The notes: generated by a model not told the origin, from the sequence alone. A stretch of DNA of 7,674 nt from a bacterium CG2_30_54_10 (GCA_001872985.1 MNYA01000468.1:1-7674), one strand, 5' to 3'; numbered from the stretch's first letter, positions 1 through 6,390 are shown. Numbers and translations are program-made.

Positions 1-13
1 TTCCCAAACAGGG

Positions 14-154
14 AAACTCTTAATTTTTTTCCTTCCACTCCAGATCTGCGTTAATCCGCGTTTATCTGCGGCAAAAAAATCCTTTCCTTTTTTCTGTTTT
101 TTCGTTTCCTCTGATTTTTCGCCTTTCTTCTTTCATACCGCTAAACTCTTACCA
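14..154 (+). repeat. Dispersed ~140 bp intergenic repeat, copy A
   Basis: This is one of two inverted copies in the window; the other is at 7508-7652. Positions 38-89 are identical over 52 bp to the reverse complement of 7576-7627. The distal 18 bp, ACCGCTAAACTCTTACCA at 137-154, are identical to the reverse complement of 7508-7525. The sequence between is T/C-rich and diverged. Each copy is bracketed by AAACTCTTA motifs in direct orientation (14-22 and 143-151 here). The core contains near-tandem 10-bp units: CTGCGTTAAT (46-55), CCGCGTTTAT (56-65) and CTGCGGCAAA (66-75). No coding potential is seen. The 10-bp period suggests DNA-level rather than protein-level constraint. Function is unknown. 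Confidence 0.8.
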
Positions 155-190
155 AAAAACAAGCAAATTGAGCGAATTCTTCATTTTCGG

Positions 191-344
191 TGGTGTCCTA
201 CAATAACTGAAGAATATTAACCACAAAGATCACACGGCACACAAAGACCGTTGAATAAAGGGTTTTAAGAAAATTTTCAATTTTTTCCCCTTTGTGACCT
301 TTGTGTATTTTGTGGTTTAAAATCAGTTAAACCAGGACACTACC
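191..344. mobile_element. MITE-like inverted-repeat element abutting the ankyrin gene stop codon
   Basis: The two halves are imperfect inverted copies of each other. GTGTCCT (193-199) mirrors AGGACAC (334-340), AACTGA mirrors TCAGTT, TTAACCACAAAG (218-229) mirrors TTTGTGGTTTAA (309-320), and inner CACAAAG units mirror CTTTGTG units. The element is flanked by near-identical direct repeats, TCATTTTCGG (181-190) and TCATTTTCCGG (345-355), which resemble a target-site duplication. It is about 154 bp long and encodes no protein, so it would be a non-autonomous element. Being a large hairpin immediately after the ankyrin stop codon, it may also end transcription of that operon. The transposition origin is inferred; the inverted repeats are directly visible. 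Confidence 0.65.
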
Positions 345-1091
345 TCATTTTCCGGTTTCCTCTTTTTCTCGGCGAAGCCGGAAAAACTCTTTGTAAACAC
401 TTAAAAGTTCCGGGTCATTCGATGCCTGGGCACATTCGAATGCGGTTCGGCCGACGCCGTCCCTGCGGTTGGGGTCGGCATTTTTGCTCAACATGAGGCC
501 GGCTACGATAGCCGCATTTTTTCCAATTGCCCGATGCAAAGGGGTCGAACCGGAAGCATCGGCGGTGTTTGGGTCTGCACCCAGGTCAAGAAGTGTTTTT
601 ACCAACCCATACACCCCCTGCCGCGCTGCCAGATGCAGAGAGGTTTCCCCCAATGCGTTGGGTTCGTTTACTGAGGCTCCGGCGGAAGCAAGCCTCTGAA
701 CGACGTCGAGAAAGCAGACTTCCATGCCTTCGGGCACCGCCATTCCGAAGCAAAGAGGCTGGACATTTGCAGCCCAATGCAGGGGGGTATTCCCGTTCTG
801 ATCTCTGAGGTGTGCATTAGCGCCATGTTTCAGTAAAATTTCGACGAATTCCTTCGACCCGAGTCCGGCAGCATAATGCAATGGGGAAATGCCTTTTGAG
901 TCGGTGGCATTGACGGTTTCAGGTTGGATGTCTACGATCTGAAGAAGGCGCTTCATATCGAGGCTCTGGACTGCAACATGGATTGGATCGGCCGAAACCT
1001 GGCCACATACAATCAGCAGCAGTAGCAACAGCGGCAGCCGCGGCAGCCGAAAGGTTCCAAGGTCTTTTCGGACTTTGTACAAAGCTGTCAT
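345..1091 (-). CDS. Secreted ankyrin-repeat protein
   Basis: A 248-residue protein that starts with a Sec signal peptide: basic residues at 6-18, a poly-Leu core at 19-28, and a likely cleavage site VSA|DP at 34/35. The mature part is almost entirely ankyrin repeats. There is a degenerate first unit (about 35-65), then repeats at about 66-97, 99-145, 147-178 and 180-211, and a partial C-terminal unit (213-237). The consensus PLHxAA and LLxxGADxN signatures are visible, for example PLHYAA (70-75), PLHWAA (103-108) and SLHLAA (151-156). The second repeat carries an insertion of roughly 15 residues containing two Cys (about 110-126). Ankyrin repeats are binding scaffolds, so a periplasmic or exported protein-protein interaction role is likely; no enzymatic domain is seen. 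The start at 1091 was chosen because the ATG overlaps the upstream stop codon (TAATG) and begins the signal peptide. A longer upstream ATG at 1310 lies inside the preceding gene and lacks a signal peptide. Confidence 0.9.
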   Translation of the reverse strand: MTALYKVRKDLGTFRLPRLPLLLLLLIVCGQVSADPIHVAVQSLDMKRLLQIVDIQPETVNATDSKGISPLHYAAGLGSKEFVEILLKHGANAHLRDQNGNTPLHWAANVQPLCFGMAVPEGMEVCFLDVVQRLASAGASVNEPNALGETSLHLAARQGVYGLVKTLLDLGADPNTADASGSTPLHRAIGKNAAIVAGLMLSKNADPNRRDGVGRTAFECAQASNDPELLSVYKEFFRLRREKEETGK

Positions 1092-1924
1092 TATTGGGGT
1101 GTCCCTGACGCATTTTCCAGGAAGATGACGGGGGATTGGGGCGTCATGTCGACGCCCGGCAAAGGAAGTTCCCTTCCGTTGGCTGGGGGAATACCGGACT
1201 CGGGCGCAAACTGGTCTTGAAGGAAAAGCCCATGAACGCCGGGTTTCACGGACTCGAAGAACATTGCTACGGGTCTGCTGTTCCGCTTTTCCATTCTTTG
1301 CAAAAAGCATCCGAGCGGGGTCATGATGACCTCGGATAAAACGGTCGGAGAAACCTCAAACTCGTCCAGGAAAACAGTTTGGCCCTGCTGATCCAGAATT
1401 TTTACGAAGATTTTTGCCTTTTCTTTCAGCACCAGCCGCACGCAGGCCCACAGAAAAAACACCCCGTCGACGAGGTCGATCTCCTCAGTTTCCGGGTCTT
1501 TCACCTGGATGAAAGCAGTGTAGGACGCCTGCACAGACCGGGCCGCACGCACCAAGCCTTCATGATCGTCCAAGGAAAGCCCTGGCTGCCAGAGAAAGCC
1601 GGCCTGCGAAGCGGGCCAAGCAGTCTCGATCGCCTCTTCGAGAGCGGAACGCTCTGGCCCAGCGGTAATAGGAGCAATTCTGCCATCAAAACAACCGGCA
1701 AAAAGGATTTTCCCGGGGGCCTTCCCCGTGTTCGAAAATTCGGTTTCGAGTTGGCGGCGGCATTGGAACATTCCATCAGCAAGGGCATACGAAACCAGGG
1801 AACTTACGGACCCTTTCTTCGCGGCAATAACCCACTCATGCGGCAGCAAATCGCATGCGCCGGCAAGAATTGAAATGGGAAAAAATGCGATGAGAAAAAC
1901 CAGCATTCGTTTCAGTAAAATCAT
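1091..1924 (-). CDS. Secreted protein of unknown family
   Basis: A 277-residue protein beginning with a clear export signal: basic residues K5-R6 and a hydrophobic core at 7-20. It could be cut by signal peptidase I after AGA (23/24). C24 follows LAGA, which is only a poor lipobox, so a lipoprotein is possible but not favoured. Residues about 31-52 (WVIAAKKG...LADG) look faintly like an ankyrin helix pair. Residues 72-191 are alpha/beta in pattern, with strands around ILFAGC (73-78), YTAFIQV (135-141), VRLVL (162-166) and KIFVKILD (171-178). That pattern is loosely reminiscent of TolB/CsgG-type lipoprotein folds, but I do not recognise a family. The tail (225-277) is Pro-rich. Start choice: ATG at 1924 is the first to give a signal peptide, with AGGGA 11 bases upstream; the ATG at 2002 adds 26 non-signal-like residues. 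It overlaps the ankyrin gene by one base, implying co-translation and perhaps a shared job. Confidence 0.82.
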   Translation of the reverse strand: MILLKRMLVFLIAFFPISILAGACDLLPHEWVIAAKKGSVSSLVSYALADGMFQCRRQLETEFSNTGKAPGKILFAGCFDGRIAPITAGPERSALEEAIETAWPASQAGFLWQPGLSLDDHEGLVRAARSVQASYTAFIQVKDPETEEIDLVDGVFFLWACVRLVLKEKAKIFVKILDQQGQTVFLDEFEVSPTVLSEVIMTPLGCFLQRMEKRNSRPVAMFFESVKPGVHGLFLQDQFAPESGIPPANGRELPLPGVDMTPQSPVIFLENASGTPQ

Positions 1925-1982
1925 GTATGTTTTTTTCCCTGGAAAAGAACGGACCTGAATCTGGATGGCATTCTTAACACGA

Positions 1983-1994
1983 TTCAAGCTTGAA
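1983..1994. promoter_or_regulatory. 12-bp perfect palindrome in the leader of the secreted-protein operon
   Basis: TTCAAGCTTGAA is a perfect inverted repeat. It lies about 15 bases downstream of the predicted -10 box and 58 bases upstream of the start codon. Its position would suit an operator for a dimeric regulator, but no second copy was noticed, so this is only a candidate. Confidence 0.25.
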
Positions 1995-2008
1995 ACTGGC
2001 ATTCCGTG

Positions 2009-2038
2009 ATTCTATCAGAAATATCCACAAAGAGCCAA
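2009..2038 (-). promoter_or_regulatory. Predicted sigma70-type promoter for the secreted-protein/ankyrin operon
   Basis: The -35 box TTGGCT (2038-2033) and the -10 box TAGAAT (2014-2009) are separated by 18 bp. The -10 matches consensus at 5 of 6 positions and the -35 at 4 of 6. Transcription would start near 2002, giving a leader of about 78 nt. The -35 lies inside a perfect 6-bp hairpin, GCCAAC (2054-2049) with GTTGGC (2039-2034), which directly follows the T-tract of the upstream RNA terminator. The strong terminator upstream supports the need for a separate promoter here. Confidence 0.5.
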
Positions 2039-2054
2039 CTGGAGTCTGGTTGGC

Positions 2055-2082
2055 AAAAAAAAACTCCCCGAAGGGGGAGTTT
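2055..2082 (-). terminator. Intrinsic terminator of the large RNA gene
   Basis: On the minus strand a perfect 9-bp stem, AAACTCCCC (2082-2074) with GGGGAGTTT (2069-2061), is closed by a four-base CTTC loop. It runs into an uninterrupted T-tract down to 2055. There is no comparable T-tract on the other strand, so the terminator acts in the minus direction. It defines the 3' end of the non-coding gene and insulates the downstream operon. Confidence 0.93.
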
Positions 2083-3168
2083 CATGAACTAAAAAGAGTT
2101 GAGTGACCGATACAAGGACAGCGAACTGGTTCACCTTACTGAAGGCTATCGACACAAACAGATCCGATTCGTCACCGTCACGGAAAACCTTCCTGTGGTT
2201 ACCTGCCTTCTAGAGTTTTAACACGGCTGCGCTATGACGCACATTGGTTACGACAAGCCTCAGACGTTCATTTTCGCCCTCGAGGCCCTTGCACAACCGC
2301 CAAACATCGGCTTGCGCCTTCTGCTTTCTATCCTCTTCTAGGCTTTGGCCCACTTCAAGGACTGAACATGTCTACACCGGATGGGTACCGGCACCTTCTT
2401 AGGTTTCTTCCCTTTCAGCGCCATCATCGCCCGGCATGCTAATCGGGCTTCCAAACCCGACGCTCCCTGTCAATAGGTTTTCGCAACCTCCTTACAGGTA
2501 ATTACGCCCGCAACGACTCGCAGGTCTATTCCACCCTACAGGCACTCCTAGGGTCTGGCCTCCAGAGAACAAAACATGGATGATGGGGAATTGTCTCCAA
2601 CCCACCGGCTCCCGCGTCGTTATCTGCCCTTCATGGGTTCCTTCCACGCGATATAAGTGACTCCCGATCACCTGACCACCGGGCTCTACGCTTTCGATGA
2701 TCCTACACCACGCGGCCCCTATGCTGTCTTGTAACAGCCGGCTCCCATCTTGAGCTTGGACCGACCTCGGAGCATTGCTCCCAACCATGCCTGCCTCTTT
2801 CGCGACGAAGCTTCACCCCCACCGCGCGAGCGCGTCTCTCATGGCCTTTCTCTCTTTCAGGGCTTCACTCACCGACGGCCCTGGGCCTAAGCCCTCCCCC
2901 TTGCGGGGTTGGACCCCCCCTAGGGTTCTTCTGCCACCGGAGATGGCGAACCGCGAACGGAACGCCTTCCCTCTTGGAGTTTTTGCCTTCTGACTCGAAC
3001 TTCTTCTTTGGACTGCGGGATACCGAGGTTATTGATTCCCTTTGGGGACCGAACAATTGTCACCAACTGCCAGAAACCCGCTATGGACTCCCAAGCTAGA
3101 CCGACCGGAGTTAGGAAGTTCAAGCCTTTCGGCTACCAGTTCGCTTTTCAAAGAATCGATCACTCAAC
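2055..3168 (-). ncRNA. Large structured non-coding RNA, ~1.1 kb, unrecognised class
   Basis: A transcript of about 1114 nt runs from a near-consensus promoter to a strong terminator and carries no credible open reading frame on either strand. Its ends pair. Bases 3168-3156 (GUUGAGUGAUCGA) form 13 pairs, one of them U-G, with 2110-2098. Bases 3144-3135 (GCGAACUGGU) form 10 Watson-Crick pairs with 2130-2121. Bases 2990-2985 (GAAGGC) pair with 2146-2141. A side domain is closed by 3123-3115 with 3003-2995. Local hairpins include GCC-GAAA-GGC (3133-3124), CCCC-GCAA-GGGG (2908-2897), GGC-GCAA-GCC (2318-2309), and a UUCG-capped stem at 2966-2945 (GGCG and CCG segments separated by U-U mismatches). 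Other stems are AACCCA/UGGGUU (2639-2634 with 2604-2599), ACCCUA/UAGGGU (2554-2549 with 2538-2533) and CCUGU/ACAGG (2498-2494 with 2470-2466) enclosing AGGUU/AACCU. Size and architecture resemble giant ornate RNAs such as OLE, GOLLD and ROOL. I do not recognise it as any of them, nor see signatures of rRNA, RNase P, tmRNA, SRP RNA or intron domain V. Function is unknown. Identification as a structured RNA gene is strong; class membership is open. Confidence 0.9.
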
Positions 3169-3174
3169 ACGGTT

Positions 3175-3222
3175 AGTATAACCAAAGGAATCGAATCTGT
3201 CAAGGAATTTTTTTATTTTTTT
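3175..3222 (-). promoter_or_regulatory. Strong sigma70 promoter with UP-like element driving the large RNA
   Basis: A perfect consensus -35, TTGACA (3203-3198), is followed by an optimal 17-bp spacer and a -10 of TATACT (3180-3175), 5 of 6 to consensus. An A-tract-rich segment (3222-3206 on the minus strand) sits directly upstream of the -35, where an UP element would bind the RNA polymerase alpha subunit. The expected start, seven bases past the -10, is G3168. That is exactly the first base of the RNA's 13-bp closing helix, so promoter and RNA predictions support each other. This promoter predicts very high constitutive expression. Confidence 0.93.
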
Positions 3223-3260
3223 ACAATCCAACCTATTGGCTGAGAGTCAGCGGAACCTGA

Positions 3261-3282
3261 AAAATCTGTAAAGAGGCTACAG
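3261..3282. terminator. Weak hairpin downstream of the outer-membrane protein gene
   Basis: A 5-bp stem (CTGTA 3266-3270 with TACAG 3278-3282) has a 7-base loop. On the minus strand it is followed by ATTTTT and could weakly terminate the xer/outer-membrane operon before the RNA promoter. The stem is short and the call is tentative. Confidence 0.3.
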
Positions 3283-3309
3283 TGTCGTTTTTTTTCAATC
3301 TTTTGTTCA

Positions 3310-6300
3310 TCAGAAGGTAATGACCATCTTGGCGTTGGCGACCAGGGCCTCATATCCGTTTCCAGAAAGGCTTGCGGTGGCTTTGACCTTCTTGATTTCG
3401 CCATCCAGCATGGTATCCATGCCGATTATTTGGGAAAAAGTCAGGCCACCCTCGAACTTGCTTCCAGGTCGTTCGCTTTCTATTTTTGTGTGGGTAAGAA
3501 AGAAACGGTATCTCTGGTTGCGAGCTTCCGGCGTCAAAACTAATGCTGCGCGAGTTTCCCATTCCTTGCTCGGCTGTTTAAACGTGATGACGTTTCTTTG
3601 AACCCCGGCTTCGAGAGTCGCACGTCGGGAAAAGATTCTCTGAAAATCCATTGATTTGCTGAGAGTCCGCTTGTCGTTATCATTTGTATAGATGTCGTTT
3701 TCATCGCGATCTTCGACTTTCGTGTCCAGTACATATCCTTCCCTGATCTCGTGACGGACCTCCAGGCGCTTGGCGGAATCACGAAGTTCATTGACCAGAA
3801 CGCGGTTTCTGGAAACCCCCTGCTCGTATTCAGTCGAGACTTTGAGCCGCCGCATTGGGGTGAATCGAACTTCATAGGTCTCACGATCGTTGAAGGAAAC
3901 GACCAACTTGGTTGCACGATCTTTCAGATCCCGGCGCTTCCAGTCGAAAAACGTTTCTATGGCTTCACGGGGCTGGTAATTCAACGAGAAATTGGATGTG
4001 CTCTTCTGAACCGGGTTCTCGAACCGGCCGATTACCTCCTCCTGATTGTGGGTCTCCAAGGGCAAACTTGGAGGAAGTTGGTACTTCGTTGGATCGAGAG
4101 TCGCATCACGAAGAACTTTCGAGGTGTTTTCGATTTTGTATTTGAACTGTGCCCGAAGATCGCGATTTGGCTGATACTGGAACCGGGAGTCGGCGATCTG
4201 TGAATCCTGTTTGGACTTGGCAAGGAAATCTTCCTCGGTCCTCCATTGGAAAATTCCCCGCGTGCTCAAGACCCTGTTTGGATCGTAGTTCATGTCCAGA
4301 GTATAGTTGCGAGTGTCGGAACGAAGTTGATTTGGATCCAAATCATCGTCAACGCTGATCTTGCCCGCCCCGACGGACCACTTGAAATTTTTGCTCTTGT
4401 CCATTCCAATCGAGGTCTGCATCTGAAGCACCTTCGAACCAGAGGAGCTGTTCACCGCATCCGAGTATTGGGTGTGTTCGAGTTTGGATTGAGAGTAGAT
4501 CGAGCCAAAATCGTGATCCCAAACCACAGCTCCCATATCGCGGCCGCGGTCCAAATGGGTCAGGAGGCCTTCCTCACGGTCGGCTTGAACCCCATAACGG
4601 GCTTCAAGCTTGGATTTTGGTTTGAATTTCCATGAAACTCCCCCCGTCTTTTCGCCGAACTTGATGGTCGGGATCAGCTTGTCATCCGATAGGTTCGTTC
4701 GAGACTGCTCGAGGGTTCCGAAGGCATCGACGGTTGGCCGGATTTTGTAAGTTAAGCGGCCGGAATCTTTCAGAATATCGTTTACAAGACCGCGTTCACC
4801 TAGCTCGGTAACGCCACTTTCCCTGCCAACCAGCTTGAAATCTTTGCCAATCCGCTTCATGGAGATTTCCCCGTCGAGGCGTTCACCTTTCGCCTCGAGA
4901 CTCAAGCGTGATGCATGATCCTTTATCAACTGATCCTGCGGGGAAGCTTCACTCTTGATGTTCGGATCAAGCATGGAAAGGGCGGTTTCGCCGGCCAGCT
5001 TGATCCATTTTCCGAATGTCCAGTTTGCATCGAGGCCAAGGATCTGATGTTCCATGGGACGCACCGTTCCTGAAGCCTCGGTATCGCCTTTGGGGATTGT
5101 GTCATCCGCCTCCCGCAGCCAGGTAAAGCCTATCCGACGGCCTTCGTCGCGTTGGTTTACCAGGCGAAGACCGAGAAGATTCCTTTTAAATGCCAGTTTT
5201 GAATCGGTCACTTCGTATTCAGCGACGATCCAACTTGTGATTTCAACCGGAAGGATATGCGGGAGGAGTTTTACGATGCCGTCTTCGTAATCGATCAGAT
5301 AGTCGGTTCCGCGGCTCAAGACACGGCCGTCGATGCTGATGTGTTCTGAATTCTGTACCACAGGCTGGCCTTTGAGCCGAAACTCCTGCTGCTGCCCGGC
5401 TCCCCGGAACTGCTCGCGGCGGGCCTGGCCTTTCGATTGGGAGAAAAGGAACGTTCCCTGCCATGCGGGACTGAATCCGCCCTGAGCCATGATTCCCCGA
5501 ACTTCCTTTTTGAAAAGGGTGAACTCGGTATCGGGAATGGCGACCGGGAAATCGCCCATAGTCAGGTTCCAGAGCGGGCCATCGACGTTGATGGTAAAAC
5601 GTCTGTCTTCGTCCTCCTTGTCGTCAAGAACCGCATTGACACGGGCGGAGTGGGTAATGTTCCCATCTATCTCGAGATGCAGACTCTGATCGAGTCTGAA
5701 GCCCGGTATCGATTCGTAGTTTTCGGTTGAAAAGTGGCCGATATCGCCTTTCACATTGGCTTTTTTCATTTCGAAGGTCTTTGTTCCAGAGATGTCCAGC
5801 TTTTTCTCTTTGTCGGATGGTTCATCAAGCCAAGGCTTTGATGAGGCTTTGGCCGGATCTTTAGAATCTTCATTTGAGATTGAAGCAGGAACAGACGGAC
5901 AGGCCAGAATGATCGATGAGGAAGCAGGCGACATCAGGGTGGTCGATTTATGCGCAGTAGACTTGGGCGCAGAAGGCTTGAGCGCAGTAGACGCGGGCGC
6001 GGAAGGCTTGAGCGCGGAAGGCGTAGGCGCCGTAGGCGGCTTAGATACGGCTAATGTTGGTGCGACAAGCTTAGGTGCGGCAGGCTTGGCGGCAGGCTTT
6101 TTTTGCATAACCGGCTTCGCTTTTATCGGAACACCTATTGCTGAGAAATTCGGGGATGACGAATCCGGGCTGAAGCCTTCGGTCAGCCGGGGAGGCAGCG
6201 GGTCGAAGAACCTGGGCGGGCGCCCCATTCCTTGCGTTTTTGAAAGAGGGCGGGTTCCCGAAGCCCCGGCCGCCGAAACTTCACCGGTACCGGCAAACAA

Positions 6301-6390
6301 AGCCAGAACCGCCAGGCACAGGCATATTGCAAGGGCTCCCGGGGGGGAACGCACGCGAAGAGATGAGCTGAAAAAATTAAGGGAGTTCAT
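3310..6390 (-). CDS. Predicted outer-membrane beta-barrel protein with Pro/Ala/Lys-rich N-terminal linker
   Basis: A 1026-residue protein. Residues 1-40 form a long signal peptide with basic residues (R12, R14), a hydrophobic core at 19-33 and a likely cut at VSA|AG (40/41). Residues about 88-170 are low-complexity (Pro, Ala, Lys, Ser, Thr) in irregular 7-11 residue units such as ALKPSAP, a likely extended periplasmic spacer. From about 198 to the end the sequence alternates polar and hydrophobic residues in many beta-strand-like segments rich in Tyr, Phe, Trp, Arg and Asp, and the last residue is Phe, the usual signal for BAM-mediated insertion. The segment GTDYLIDYEDGIVKLLP (361-377) resembles a short motif found in SprA-like and other large surface or outer-membrane proteins, but the family is not identified. 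The start at 6390 gives the signal peptide and a 4-bp ATGA overlap with the recombinase gene; an upstream in-frame ATG (6540) lies inside that gene. Substrate and function are unknown. Confidence 0.85.
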   Translation of the reverse strand: MNSLNFFSSSLRVRSPPGALAICLCLAVLALFAGTGEVSAAGASGTRPLSKTQGMGRPPRFFDPLPPRLTEGFSPDSSSPNFSAIGVPIKAKPVMQKKPAAKPAAPKLVAPTLAVSKPPTAPTPSALKPSAPASTALKPSAPKSTAHKSTTLMSPASSSIILACPSVPASISNEDSKDPAKASSKPWLDEPSDKEKKLDISGTKTFEMKKANVKGDIGHFSTENYESIPGFRLDQSLHLEIDGNITHSARVNAVLDDKEDEDRRFTINVDGPLWNLTMGDFPVAIPDTEFTLFKKEVRGIMAQGGFSPAWQGTFLFSQSKGQARREQFRGAGQQQEFRLKGQPVVQNSEHISIDGRVLSRGTDYLIDYEDGIVKLLPHILPVEITSWIVAEYEVTDSKLAFKRNLLGLRLVNQRDEGRRIGFTWLREADDTIPKGDTEASGTVRPMEHQILGLDANWTFGKWIKLAGETALSMLDPNIKSEASPQDQLIKDHASRLSLEAKGERLDGEISMKRIGKDFKLVGRESGVTELGERGLVNDILKDSGRLTYKIRPTVDAFGTLEQSRTNLSDDKLIPTIKFGEKTGGVSWKFKPKSKLEARYGVQADREEGLLTHLDRGRDMGAVVWDHDFGSIYSQSKLEHTQYSDAVNSSSGSKVLQMQTSIGMDKSKNFKWSVGAGKISVDDDLDPNQLRSDTRNYTLDMNYDPNRVLSTRGIFQWRTEEDFLAKSKQDSQIADSRFQYQPNRDLRAQFKYKIENTSKVLRDATLDPTKYQLPPSLPLETHNQEEVIGRFENPVQKSTSNFSLNYQPREAIETFFDWKRRDLKDRATKLVVSFNDRETYEVRFTPMRRLKVSTEYEQGVSRNRVLVNELRDSAKRLEVRHEIREGYVLDTKVEDRDENDIYTNDNDKRTLSKSMDFQRIFSRRATLEAGVQRNVITFKQPSKEWETRAALVLTPEARNQRYRFFLTHTKIESERPGSKFEGGLTFSQIIGMDTMLDGEIKKVKATASLSGNGYEALVANAKMVITF

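Noticed and set aside
14..154. CRISPR array from the short near-repeated units
   Set aside because: The 10-bp units are contiguous without spacers, and no cas genes are present.
1092..1310. Longer start (ATG at 1310) for the ankyrin protein
   Set aside because: The extension lies in another frame of the upstream gene, lacks a signal peptide, and the TAATG start at 1091 gives a textbook signal sequence.
2492..3123. Several open frames of 60-100 codons within the large RNA gene on both strands
   Set aside because: They are short, mutually overlapping, lack convincing ribosome sites and give low-quality Arg/Gly/Pro/Trp-rich translations. The region is better explained by extensive base pairing between a promoter and a terminator.
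2055..3168. Ribosomal RNA, RNase P RNA, tmRNA or SRP RNA
   Set aside because: None of the conserved signatures could be found (for example the 16S GTGCCAGC segment, the RNase P GAGGAAAGTCC segment, a tRNA-like tmRNA end or the SRP GGAAGCAGCC loop), and the length fits none of them.
2055..3168. Group I or group II intron
   Set aside because: No domain V-like hairpin near the 3' end, no GUGYG-type 5' boundary, no intron-encoded protein, and the element has its own promoter and terminator instead of interrupting a gene.
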